Shown here one piece after another: positions 1 to 7,832 of a DNA stretch of 13,387 nucleotides. The first letter of the stretch is position 1. Each line of letters starts with the position of its first letter. The DNA is from Candidatus Latescibacterota bacterium (GTDB lineage: Bacteria > Latescibacterota > UBA2968 > UBA8231), in contig DPVW01000230.1 in NCBI GenBank assembly GCA_003529325.1, positions 1-13,387 of the forward strand, read 5' to 3'. The position numbers and the translations under genes were made by a program. The notes below the pieces were generated by a model. The model was not told where the DNA came from and made no database searches. It saw nothing but the letters and a program-made list of their open reading frames with translations.

Positions 1-2
1 CC

Positions 3-50
3 CGCCACAGCAGCCGCGATGACCTTACCCTGTTCTTCCATCCGCAATAG
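3..50 (+). CDS. Possible 3' end of an upstream gene
   Basis: One plus-strand frame is open from the window edge and ends with TAG at 48-50, reading RHSSRDDLTLFFHPQ. This would leave 14 bases before the folA start and fit a same-direction operon. The piece is too short to recognise. An alternative is a minus-strand start at 41-39 reading MEEQGKVIAAAVA to the window edge. It also looks protein-like, but it would leave only about 23 bases between two divergent starts. The sequence shown does not decide between them. Confidence 0.25.
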   Translation, partial: RHSSRDDLTLFFHPQ

Positions 51-64
51 GGGACTTTCTACCG

Positions 65-541
65 ATGAAGATCTGTCTCATCGCCGCTCTCTCACCCGAC
101 CTCATTATCGGTCGTGACGGCGACATGCCGTGGCATTACCCAGCGGACATGAAGCACTTCATGCGCACCACGATCGGTCACCCATGTATCATGGGGCGCC
201 GCACGTATGAGTCGTTTCCCAAACGCCCACTGCCAAAGCGGCCCAACCTGGTGCTAACGCAGAATGCACAGTGCGACCTGACAGGAGCTCAGCGCTTTGC
301 CGACTTGACCGCAGCCCTCGATCACTGTCGTGCCCAAGACTGCCCGGTGGTCTATATCTGCGGTGGCGGTGGCGTCTATCGCGAAGCACTGCCCCTGGGG
401 CATGAAATGATCCTCACCCATGTTCCGGACCGCGTCGAAGGAGACACCTATTTTCCCGCCTGGAATGAAACGGACTGGGAGATCGTTAACGAAGTGTCGG
501 AGGAGGGTCTACGTTTTTTGACCTACCACAGGAGATCGTAG
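65..541 (+). CDS. folA: Dihydrofolate reductase
   Basis: This enzyme reduces 7,8-dihydrofolate to tetrahydrofolate with NADPH in the cytoplasm and supplies one-carbon carriers for thymidylate, purine and methionine synthesis. The 158-residue product matches the usual bacterial length (about 159). Family landmarks occur in order: the MPWH loop at 21-24, the catalytic acid D28 within YPADMKHF (equivalent to E. coli Asp27), the NADPH-binding IMGRRTYES at 42-50, the glycine-rich YICGGGGVYREAL at 97-109, and the VEGDTYFPAW strand at 124-133. The gene is intact. The ATG at 65 gives the natural N-terminus MKICLIAAL; a G-rich stretch just after the preceding stop (about 50-53) may serve as ribosome-binding site. 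Only six bases separate its stop from the aminotransferase remnant downstream, so the two were probably once cotranscribed. Confidence 0.95.
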   Translation: MKICLIAALSPDLIIGRDGDMPWHYPADMKHFMRTTIGHPCIMGRRTYESFPKRPLPKRPNLVLTQNAQCDLTGAQRFADLTAALDHCRAQDCPVVYICGGGGVYREALPLGHEMILTHVPDRVEGDTYFPAWNETDWEIVNEVSEEGLRFLTYHRRS

Positions 542-547
542 AAGAGC

Positions 548-1373
548 ATGCTCGACACCATCCAGGCAGCACCAGCCGATCCCATCCTCGGATTGTCCGC
601 GACGATGACCCGAATCAGAACAAGATCAACCTTGGCGTCGGTGAATACCGCGACGCCGACGGCCAGACACCTGTTCTGCAATCCATTCGCACCGCGGAGG
701 CACGCGTTGTTGCCACAACCCCACCGGTGCCGACTTGAATCACGACCAGTGGCAACGCCTTGGCGACACCGTCGTCACCAAGGGACTGTTGCCCCTCGTC
801 GACTTCGCATATTAGGGATTCGGTGATGGACTTCAGCAGGATGCTGCCGGGCTGGGCAACCTGGTCGAACGAGTGCCAGAGGCCCTGATTGCCAGTTCCT
901 TTTCCAAGAACTTCGGCCTCTATCGTGAGCGTGTCGGCGCCTTGACCGCCATGGCTGCCACACAGAATTCGGCACACAATGTGCTCAGTCAGCTGAAGGT
1001 GTGTGTGCGCACCAACTTCTCGAATCCGCCCGCCCATGGTGCGGCGATCGTCACCGAGATCCTGCCGGATGAGAATCTGCGAGCTCGGTGGGAGGCGGAG
1101 GTAGGTAACCGCCATGCGTGACCGGATCAACGGCATGCGAAAGTTGTTGGTGAGCAAGCTGCAAGAGTCAGGCGCGGCAACCGCGTCGGGGGACTTCTCC
1201 TTCATCGAAGCACAGCGCGGAATGTCTCCTTCTCGGGTCTGACCTCTGAGCAGGTCGAACGATTGCGCCGGGAACATGCCGTCTACATCGTGGGATCGGT
1301 CTGCATCAACGTCGCCGGAATCACCGCCGACAACGTCGACAGCTTGTGCAGTGCCATAACCGCGGTGCTCTGA
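548..1373 (+). pseudogene. Degraded AspC/TyrB-type aminotransferase
   Basis: Pieces of a class I PLP-dependent aspartate/aromatic aminotransferase appear in the right order but in different frames. MLDTIQAAPADPILGL starts at 548. The frame then changes near 596-606 to [20 protein letters not shown]. Near 701-708 it jumps straight to [10 protein letters not shown], which in intact relatives lies roughly 140 residues further on. The Gln of the DFAYQGFG motif is replaced by TAG at 813-815. The PLP-lysine motif SSFSKNFGLYRERVG is still readable (about 891-935). Further shifts occur near 1100-1113 and at 1224-1227, where a T is missing from the RGMFSFSGL codons. The original TGA is at 1371-1373. 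About 275 of the usual 396-400 codons remain. The active enzyme would have made aspartate, phenylalanine or tyrosine by transamination; the remnant cannot. The subfamily (AspC or TyrB) cannot be fixed. Confidence 0.9.
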
Positions 1374-1389
1374 CCAGCTTCAGCCTCTT

Positions 1390-2514
1390 TCAGTACACCG
1401 ACAGTGCTCGCAGGCGCTGGATGATCGGTGTCAGCAGTTCGACGACGCCGTCCACCTCGGCGGCGGTGTTCTGGTATCCCAGACTGAAACGGATCGCTCC
1501 CGCTGCCAGACGTGGCTCCCGCCCCATCGCCAGCAGCACGTGCGACGGTTCCGCAGTTCCGGAAGTGCACGCCGAGCCACTGGAGACGGCGATACCCTCC
1601 AGATCCAGACCCAGCAGAATCGACTCAGCTTCCACTCTGCGGAAGGAGATGTTCAGCGTACCGGGGAGACGGTGGCTGCGACTGCCATTGATGACGACAT
1701 CTTCGATACTTTCCAGCACCCCTCGTTCGAGGCGGTCTCGGAGTCCACTCAGTCGCCCAGCATCCTCCTCCATATCCGTCTGACGCAGGGCGGCGGCGGC
1801 ACCAAAACCGACGATACCGGCGACATTCTCGGTGCCAGCACGCAGATTGCCATCGTGCCCGCCGCCATGAGTCCAGGGCGCCAGCACGGTCCCTGGGCGA
1901 ACATAGAGGGCCCCCACCCCCTTGGGCCCGTTGATCTTATGCGCCGACAGCGACATGAGGTCAGCTCCCAGCCTGTCGACATCGACGGGAATCTTACCGA
2001 AAGCCTGTACTGCATCGATGTGGAACAGGACGCTTCGTTGGCGTAACCGGGAGCCGATCTGTGCCAATGGCTGGATGGTGCCCGTCTCATTGTTGGCCAG
2101 AATCAACGACACCACACCGGCGTCGCTGCTGCCGACGATGTCGACGACAGCGGCAGGATCGATCCGCCCTTCCTCGTCGACGGGAATAAATGTCACATCA
2201 CCGCCGAGGTCGCGTCGAGCCTGGGCCGAGAACAGTACCGCGGGATGTTCTACAGCGGAGGTGACGATCTGGTCATGTCCGCACAGAGCCCAGTTGTCGG
2301 CCTCGGTGCCGCCGCTGGTGAAGTGCAACTCTTGCGGGGATGCCCCGAGAAGAGAGGCGACCTGCTGCCGTGCCATTTCAACCGCAGCGCGCGCTTGACG
2401 GCCCGCAGCATGGGGGCTGGAGGGGTTGCCGAAAATATCCCCGAGAAAGGGCTCCATCGCCGCCCGGACTTCCGGCCGCAGAGGTGTCGTTGCATTGTGG
2501 TCGAAGTAGATCAT
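1390..2514 (-). CDS. Cysteine desulfurase, NifS/IscS type
   Basis: This PLP enzyme converts cysteine to alanine and passes persulfide sulfur to Fe-S cluster, tRNA-thiolation or other acceptors in the cytoplasm. The 374-residue protein shows YFDHNATTPLRPEV at 3-16, FTSGGTEADN at 65-74, the EHPA histidine H90, ANNETG at 140-145, the cofactor aspartate in HIDAVQ (D167), the PLP lysine K193 in SAHKINGPKG, GGGHDGNLRAGTEN at 217-230, and the catalytic loop SSGSACTSGTAEPSH with C316. The SSGSAC loop marks the group I (NifS/IscS) form. The ATG overlaps the upstream lipoprotein stop by four bases (ATGA, 2511-2514) and has no clear ribosome-binding site, which suggests coupled translation. No scaffold (IscU/NifU), ferredoxin or tRNA-thiolase gene is nearby, so the sulfur acceptor is unknown. 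It ends 16 bases from the converging aminotransferase remnant. Confidence 0.93.
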   Translation of the reverse strand: MIYFDHNATTPLRPEVRAAMEPFLGDIFGNPSSPHAAGRQARAAVEMARQQVASLLGASPQELHFTSGGTEADNWALCGHDQIVTSAVEHPAVLFSAQARRDLGGDVTFIPVDEEGRIDPAAVVDIVGSSDAGVVSLILANNETGTIQPLAQIGSRLRQRSVLFHIDAVQAFGKIPVDVDRLGADLMSLSAHKINGPKGVGALYVRPGTVLAPWTHGGGHDGNLRAGTENVAGIVGFGAAAALRQTDMEEDAGRLSGLRDRLERGVLESIEDVVINGSRSHRLPGTLNISFRRVEAESILLGLDLEGIAVSSGSACTSGTAEPSHVLLAMGREPRLAAGAIRFSLGYQNTAAEVDGVVELLTPIIQRLRALSVY

Positions 2515-3626
2515 CTGAACTGTACTTCGACACTGTAGGCGACGGCCACGACCTGTCCTGAAAGTAGCCGTCCACGACTGTCAAATGCTGTGCCATCGGC
2601 ATAGACGAACCGTTCGCTCTCCCCCAGCACCACGCCCTCATCGCCACGGACCAGCGCCACAGAATCAATCTCCGATGTCCGTTGCAGCAGCCTGCCAACG
2701 GCGCTATCGATCAGTTCTACACCGCGAAACTTCTCGATCTGCCCCTGCTCCTGCAGCCGCGAGATCTCCTCCCACATCGAACTCTTGTCCTCCTCGAGGC
2801 GTCGCGCTGCCAACAAATACAGGGAGTAGACTTCGTCACCCTGTGACAGGCCCTCCCAGCGGTTCTCACTTGGAGCATACTGCCACCGATCGGCAAATAC
2901 GGTGCCGTCGTGCAGGACGGTGTTCGTTCCCTCAGAACTGTAGAGGAATGCATATACCTCGCAGTCCTGGTCCGCGCGAAATCGCAGTTGCAGGCGGTCC
3001 CCCTCGTCGAGTTGGCCCCCTTCCACGAACTCTATGAGGCGCGGGAAGCCACCCTCGTCACGGCGTACGAGCAGGTGGAATTCCAGATTCAAATCCGCCA
3101 GGGAGGCGACAACCGACTTCGACCCGCGTGCCTGATATGCCGTCGTCAACCGCGTCAGATCCCGTTGCGAGAGGCGGACCGTCGACTCGTCCCGCAGATC
3201 ACCGGTGCCACCATCCACCAAAGCCAGACGCAGATACACCCAGGGCGAGGCGAGGTGGACCTGGCCAGCGCTGAGCAGATTTCCGGGTAACTGGCGCCAA
3301 TCTCTGGGTAACAATTCATCCGCCCGCCAGTCGATGTCCTCGGCTCTCCCTTTGCCCGCAATACCGGCATCGGGGCGAACCTGCACACCGGCGCGGACCG
3401 CTGCCGACAACAATGCCTCGTCGAGGGCCAGCGTCTCAGCAGAGATCTTGCCATCGGGCAGACGGAAACCGGCGACAGTGACGGTGTCCACCGTCCCCCA
3501 CCCTCCTAATACCTGTATCAGTTGGGCATGGACATTCGCCGTCCCCGCCCCCCTGGAGCCTGGCCAACAGGAGACCAGGAGCAACACCACGGGCACACAT
3601 GCAACGTGAAAGACAGCCTTGCTCAA
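2511..3626 (-). CDS. Predicted lipoprotein with a DUF4384-like domain
   Basis: The 371-residue protein begins with a short basic stretch, a hydrophobic core and the lipobox LVSC, with the modified cysteine at residue 20, so it should be exported and lipid-anchored. Residues about 30-160 hold alternating strand/helix segments (TLALDEALLSAAVRAGVQV, then WVYLRLALVDGGTGDL) that recall FlgO/CsgG-like lipoproteins; this is a weak resemblance. Residues about 205-290 (GDRLQLRFRADQDCEVYAFL, then GDEVYSLYLLAARR) fit the DUF4384 pattern, a beta-rich domain of exported bacterial proteins. The C-terminus from about 345 is a short strand pair. The start is TTG at 3626, supported by a strong AAGGGAGAGG ribosome-binding site (minus strand of 3631-3640) and by overlap with the upstream stop. 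The function is not known. Pairing an exported lipoprotein with a cytoplasmic desulfurase is unexpected and may reflect only shared transcription. Confidence 0.75.
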   Translation of the reverse strand: MSKAVFHVACVPVVLLLVSCWPGSRGAGTANVHAQLIQVLGGWGTVDTVTVAGFRLPDGKISAETLALDEALLSAAVRAGVQVRPDAGIAGKGRAEDIDWRADELLPRDWRQLPGNLLSAGQVHLASPWVYLRLALVDGGTGDLRDESTVRLSQRDLTRLTTAYQARGSKSVVASLADLNLEFHLLVRRDEGGFPRLIEFVEGGQLDEGDRLQLRFRADQDCEVYAFLYSSEGTNTVLHDGTVFADRWQYAPSENRWEGLSQGDEVYSLYLLAARRLEEDKSSMWEEISRLQEQGQIEKFRGVELIDSAVGRLLQRTSEIDSVALVRGDEGVVLGESERFVYADGTAFDSRGRLLSGQVVAVAYSVEVQFR

Positions 3627-4659
3627 TCGTCCTCTCCCTTGTCGGGTGGTTCGCCACCGCGCTCGAGAAAAGCGGTGCCCGTCAACAGTTCCCGCTGCAG
3701 TCCGACAAAATTATCAGGGCGTGGCTTGGTGGAGACAACGACGTCAGGCTCTGTCGTGCCGCCCTGCGCGTTTGTCAGCGCCGATGGCTTCGCCCGCGTT
3801 CGCGCTCGCGCCCGCAACTGCCTCTCGAGGAGAATACGGCCGAGCAACTGCTTGGCTTGCTGCAGGATGGGTCGACGGCGGTCGTCGCGCTCCGAGACTT
3901 GCTCAAGAACCTCATACATGGCGGAGACCGCAGTTGGACCGAGACTTGGGATGCGATTCAGCAACTCTTCGTATTCGTCGCAAAGATCCATCCGCACGAG
4001 GATGTTTGCCAATTGTGCATTTGTGTCCGGATCCGAAGGACCAAAATCGGCTCGGGTCCAGGCACTGACACTCTGCACGCGGAACAAAGCACTGCCGTAG
4101 CCGGCGATGAATTCCTCCGTCTCCGACCTCAGAGCCATTCGGTGTCCGGCGGTCACGGGCTCTCTCGCCGTAGGCGCTGAGCACGTCGGCGAGCAACAGG
4201 TAGTCGAGTAGCATCCAGGCGGCGAAGATCACTCCCTCGGCGATGGACCAGTGATTGTAGCCCTTCTCTTCGGCCTGAAGCAGCAGGATTTCGCAGATAG
4301 ATGGTCCGACGTCGGCGACCGATGTGTACCGCCTGATGACACCGAACGTCACGAAAGTGGAACAGCGTGTCGCCACGCACGAGCGTGATGGAGATCGAGC
4401 CATCGATCAGAGCATCGCGCAGATACGGGGGCACCTTCTTCAGTACGCGCCAGAAAAACAGCACGAGGGGGTCGGCGGCATGCAGGCGGGGCAGGCGACG
4501 ATCTTCAGGAAAATGAGGCAGGCGGGTTTGCTCGCCAAACAGGATCACGCGCTCCGAAGCGGAGATCGGCCGGTTGATGTCGACGTGCGAGACGTCGCCA
4601 TCCAGTATGCCGAGATTGACCTCGGTGGGGGTCTCGTTATGGGGTTGTGCCTCCGTCAT
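3623..4659 (-). pseudogene. Unrecognised protein broken by two frameshifts
   Basis: Three overlapping minus-strand frames read as one protein of about 344 residues. Frame A starts at ATG 4659 and is convincing through GSISITLVRGDTLFHF to RRRRTIYL (near 4297), then becomes arginine-rich nonsense ending at 4153. Frame B carries EILLLQAEEKGYNHWSIAEG and FAAWMLLDYLLLADVLSAYG, about 4296-4165. Frame C then continues with ALRSETEEFIAGYGSALFRV to the TGA at 3623. Two shifts of the same sign, near 4295 and 4160, restore a single frame. There is no signal peptide and no HExxH motif; the C-terminal third is charged (RARARTRAKP, then a low-complexity tail). I recognise no family. A GTG at 4156 forms a GTGA overlap with the frame A stop, so two separate proteins are formally possible, but that leaves frame B unexplained. 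It heads the transcription unit that includes the lipoprotein and the desulfurase. Confidence 0.65.
3631..3640 (-). promoter_or_regulatory. Ribosome-binding site that supports a TTG start
   Basis: The minus strand reads AAGGGAGAGG here, with GGAG seven bases upstream of the TTG at 3626. The site lies inside the 3' end of the preceding gene, and the TTG overlaps that gene's TGA. It makes the TTG the best start for the lipoprotein and places its signal peptide correctly. Confidence 0.7.
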
Positions 4660-4683
4660 CTTTTTCGAATATACGGAACAGGC

Positions 4684-4725
4684 GTGACAAATTCGCGCTC
4701 CGGGTTGCTATCATACACATATAAT
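4684..4725 (+). promoter_or_regulatory. Possible sigma70-type promoter in the divergent gap
   Basis: In the 101-base gap between the divergent starts at 4659 and 4761, GTGACA (4684-4689) lies 19 bases before TATCAT (4709-4714), which is preceded by TG in extended -10 fashion. A perfect TATAAT follows at 4720-4725 without a good -35 at normal spacing. Either could drive the PKD lipoprotein remnant. On the minus strand, TATATT (4673-4668) sits eight bases from the 4659 start, so no confident promoter is visible for that operon. The gap is richer in A+T than its surroundings. Confidence 0.4.
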
Positions 4726-4760
4726 GCCGACCACAAAGCCGACCTGCTGACTTCAAAGCT

Positions 4761-6024
4761 ATGATCTTGACTTCGATGTTCTTGAGCCACAAGCTCTTTG
4801 CTGCTGGCGTCGTCGCCCTCGATCTCGCACTCTTCTGTACTTCCTGCTCGACGCCGCCGGCACCACCCAAGCCGGATGAACCACCCGTCTCCCGGGCGGG
4901 AGCCGATCAGGATGTGCCATTCGGTTCACTGGCCACCCTCGACGGATCCACTTCCTCAGATCCCGATGAAGAGGTGCTCTCCTTCGCTTGGTCCGCCGCC
5001 GTGGACAACCCCGCATCGGTGGTACTGACCAGTACATCCATCGTTCGTTTCATACCCACGAAGCCTGGAGAGTATACCTTCATCCTCATCGTCACGGCGG
5101 GCGCCACGTCGAGCCTACCGGACTCGATGCGTCTCACCGTGCAAAGTGACGACAACCGATCGCCTCTGGGCAGGCCGGGCCCGATTATGCCGCCGCTCTC
5201 GGAGGCAACTTCTTCCTCGACGGGGCCAGTAGTTCGGACGCCGACGGCGACCCGCTCACGTTCCTATGGACGACGCTGGTCGATCCCGACATCATCTCGA
5301 TCGTGGACTCAGCGTCGGTGCAGACCGCGATCATCCCCCTGCTGCCTGGGACGTACACATTCCAACTCCTGGACAGCGATGGGACCCTGATCGGGACCGA
5401 CGACATCACTGTGCTGGTAACGACGGAGGGCAATGTCACCCCCATTGCCAAGGCGGGGCCCCCGCAGACCGTCGCCGTCGGCACCCGTGCCGTACTCGAC
5501 GGCAGCGGTTCTCTCGATGAAGATGGCGATAGCCTCAGCTATCACTGGTCGGTGGGAAACAACCCAGGAGGTAAGCGTTCTGTGGCTGGGCGGGCAAACG
5601 GCTGCTCACGGAAGCGGAATGGGAGAAAGCGGCGAGGGGGAAAATGACGAGCGCCGGTTCCCATGGGGTGATGAAGATCCGAATCTCTACGCGCTCACCT
5701 TCCCCGAGGCGCGATTACTGAACTACAACAACATCACCAGCGAGACCGCCGCCGTCGGCCAGCATGCTGATGGCGTCAGCCCCTATGGCGTGCACAACCT
5801 TGCCGGCAACGTCATGGAATGGGTCGCCGATTGGTATGACCCCAGCCACTACACCGACAGTCCCGGCACCGATCCGACAGGCCCCGCCACCGGCGAACAA
5901 CGGGTTGCCCGAGGTGGTCACTTCCTGGTCTCGCGGGAGGTGGTCACCGTAACCGTGCGCAATCGGACCCAAATTGAGACCCGCGACCTGATTCCGCTGC
6001 GGTCGCACCCTGCCACCCCCCTGA
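4761..6024 (+). pseudogene. Decayed PKD-repeat lipoprotein joined to a truncated FGE-sulfatase domain
   Basis: The start at 4761 (or the in-frame ATG at 4776) gives an N-terminal hydrophobic segment and a possible lipobox CTSC (Cys29), then PPVSRAGADQDVPFGS and a first PKD-type beta-sandwich to about residue 130. Near 5165-5173 one base is missing and the protein continues in another frame as AGPDYAAALGGNFFLDGASS (PKD 2), then PIAKAGPPQTVAVGTRAVLD (PKD 3, cut off near 5560). Around 5565-5574 the frame changes again, straight into [20 protein letters not shown], the middle of an FGE-sulfatase domain. Another base is lost at the G-run at 5636-5640, followed by [26 protein letters not shown] and RVARGGHFL. 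A five-base loss near 5993 broke an expected IGFRCGR. TGA is at 6022-6024. The N-terminal half of the FGE domain is absent. Whether this was one multidomain gene or two genes fused by a deletion cannot be told from here. Confidence 0.85.
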
Positions 6025-6040
6025 GATCGACATGTACCCA

Positions 6041-6084
6041 ATGACCGATTCACCGGCAAATCGCAAGATTCTCATCGTCGACGA
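6041..6084 (+). pseudogene. Probable N-terminal remnant of a response regulator
   Basis: Starting at ATG 6041, 17 bases after the FGE remnant's stop, the frame reads MTDSPANRKILIVDD. KILIVDD is the classic first strand and acidic pair of two-component receiver domains. After GAC GAC (6079-6084) the likeness stops abruptly: the frame goes on AAPCATARAG, which is antisense to the coding 3' end of the glycosyltransferase. About 15 of at least 120 receiver codons remain. With so few residues the assignment rests on one short motif, so confidence is moderate. Confidence 0.5.
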
Positions 6085-7832
6085 CGCTGCTCCATGCGCG
6101 ACAGCGCGGGCAGGTACTGGGTTTCGACGACTCGATCCCAGCTCATCGCCGCCGCCGCCGCCTGCCCCGCTTCGAGCAGGTGCTGACGTCCCTTTTCATC
6201 TGCAGGCAACGTACGGGCCAGCACCTTGGCCAGTTCCCGGCTGCACCGGAGCTCCCAGCTCTGGCGGTCAGCCGCTTCGAAGGATCGCCACCCCGCTGCA
6301 TCCGCCGGCGCCGCTGCACCGATTTGGGTAAATTCACCGCGAACGAAGACGGGCGGCCCCTCTGCATCCGCCGTAACCTGTTGCAGAAATCCCAGACAAC
6401 CACACACATCGCTGATGACACTCACGGCACCGGATGCCAACGGTTCGATCTGCGCAATACCAAAAGGTTCGTATGTGGACAGACCAAACTCGGCGTCACT
6501 GCCCCGTCTCAGGTCGGCAAATTCCACATCTGCCGGCACGGCCCCAGCGGTGCTGGCCGTGTCGAAGCCGAACTGATTGACGAACAGAACTCGGATTCTG
6601 CGCGCCCGCGCGTTGAAGGCACGGACCTTCAAATCGAAAGCCATCTCCCCAGGCGTCAGGTCAGGATACCCCTCGCGATGCACGAGGGGCCAGTCATACT
6701 CCCGTCGCATCTGCTCGACACTCGCAGCCAGCCTTGGTCCCGCTTCTGTGGCGAGCACGATGAGCACGGCATCCCGTCCCTGGGCGAGCAGCTCTTCTTC
6801 GAGGGCTTCGAGAACGAGTAGATCCCGCCAGAGAGCCTTGCTGGCAACGAGTCGCCCCACGTGAGTGAAGACGAGCCCGGGAGACCAACCGAATAGACCT
6901 TCGGCGAAGCTTGCCAGCCGCAGACGGGCGGCTTCGCGCTCTGGCCCCGCCAGTGCGCTGTGTAGTGGGACCCCGTTGTAGACGCGATCGATCTCAATCT
7001 GCGAAAATTCAGGACCGAGAAACCGCAGTTCCTGTTGCACGAGATCGCCCACAGCGAACACGGCATCGCAGCGCCAAGCCTGGCGGATGAGAGCATGCTT
7101 GAAGAATGCATCCTGTGGACCGAACACGTCTTCGATGAACTGAGTGGAACCGGCTGTGGCACGTAGGGCACCGTAGAATGCGACATCCCCACCTGGTACA
7201 TCTTCCACGAGGCGTCGCGCTGTCGCTACTTCGTGGGCATAGAATACGGTGAACACTGCGCTATCGTCAGCCAGTTTCGCCTTGAGAGCCGTTGGCAGCC
7301 CCATGAACTCATGAGCGATGATGTGCACCGGCACTCCCTGGCGTTCGCCGATCAGGGCCAGTACCGCATCGTATGCCGGCTCCGCGAGACGCACGTACTG
7401 TTCGTATTCCCATTCGCTCTCATAACGATCGGAGGCGAGGCCGAAGTGCTGGAACAGTTGGAACTTGAATTGTCCCAGGCCATGCGGAGCACCCCCTTCG
7501 ACATCCACGAGCAGGACCTCAGGTTCGACTTGAGTGCCGTCTGGACAGTCAAATCGACGACGACCATAGACGATGCGTTGGCCGTAGCGCCTCTCCACTT
7601 CATAGAGGAGGGTGCCGACGGATTCGGACCAGGTGCCATTCCGGTTGTCATACAGCACAGTGCCATCGGCACCGAGAGGGGTGGCGCGATGTCGGTCCGT
7701 CAGCGGACCAACCAGAATCGTCCGCTGAGTCCCATTCCGGTATTGCGCCGCTGTGACCAGTCCAGCCAGCACCGCACCGATGCCGCCGACCTTGTGGATC
7801 GCCTCGTGGGTGACGTGTACGGCGATGCTCAT
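6072..7832 (-). CDS. GT-B glycosyltransferase, glycogen/starch-synthase-like
   Basis: The 586-residue protein has the marks of a retaining GT-B transferase that moves a sugar from a nucleotide donor. KVGGIGAVLAGL (14-25) matches the N-terminal KxGG loop of glycogen and starch synthases. HEFMG (174-178) and FYAHEVATARRL (197-208) lie in the acceptor half. HVGRLVASKALWRDL (324-338) supplies the donor-phosphate Arg/Lys pair (R327, K332). YEPFGIAQIEPLASGA (454-469) is the E-x7-E motif (E455, E463). There is no signal peptide or membrane segment, so it is probably cytoplasmic. Its ATG overlaps the DUF3604 stop (ATGA, 7829-7832). Donor and product are unknown; relatives in GT3, GT4 and GT5 have different acceptors. 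The last five codons and the TGA lie within the response-regulator remnant, so the 3' end may have been remade by a deletion, although the usual terminal helix (SWDRVVETQYLPAL) is present. Confidence 0.85.
   Translation of the reverse strand: MSIAVHVTHEAIHKVGGIGAVLAGLVTAAQYRNGTQRTILVGPLTDRHRATPLGADGTVLYDNRNGTWSESVGTLLYEVERRYGQRIVYGRRRFDCPDGTQVEPEVLLVDVEGGAPHGLGQFKFQLFQHFGLASDRYESEWEYEQYVRLAEPAYDAVLALIGERQGVPVHIIAHEFMGLPTALKAKLADDSAVFTVFYAHEVATARRLVEDVPGGDVAFYGALRATAGSTQFIEDVFGPQDAFFKHALIRQAWRCDAVFAVGDLVQQELRFLGPEFSQIEIDRVYNGVPLHSALAGPEREAARLRLASFAEGLFGWSPGLVFTHVGRLVASKALWRDLLVLEALEEELLAQGRDAVLIVLATEAGPRLAASVEQMRREYDWPLVHREGYPDLTPGEMAFDLKVRAFNARARRIRVLFVNQFGFDTASTAGAVPADVEFADLRRGSDAEFGLSTYEPFGIAQIEPLASGAVSVISDVCGCLGFLQQVTADAEGPPVFVRGEFTQIGAAAPADAAGWRSFEAADRQSWELRCSRELAKVLARTLPADEKGRQHLLEAGQAAAAAMSWDRVVETQYLPALSRMEQRRRR

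Noticed and set aside
813..815. Amber codon in YQGFG as possible stop-codon readthrough or recoding
   Set aside because: The same gene has several frameshifts and a large deletion, and intact genes nearby end in TAG (539-541, 12580-12582), so reassigned TAG is not supported.
615..1277. Long minus-strand open frame (220 codons) antisense to the aminotransferase remnant
   Set aside because: Its product resembles no family, while the plus strand carries ordered aminotransferase motifs. It is an antisense by-product of codon bias.
1374..1389. Terminator between the converging aminotransferase remnant and desulfurase genes
   Set aside because: The gap is only 16 bases and shows no hairpin followed by a T-run.
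4150..4300. Programmed ribosomal frameshifting in the 3623-4659 gene
   Set aside because: No slippery heptamer or following hairpin was seen at either shift, and two such events in one gene would be exceptional. Mutation or sequence error is simpler.
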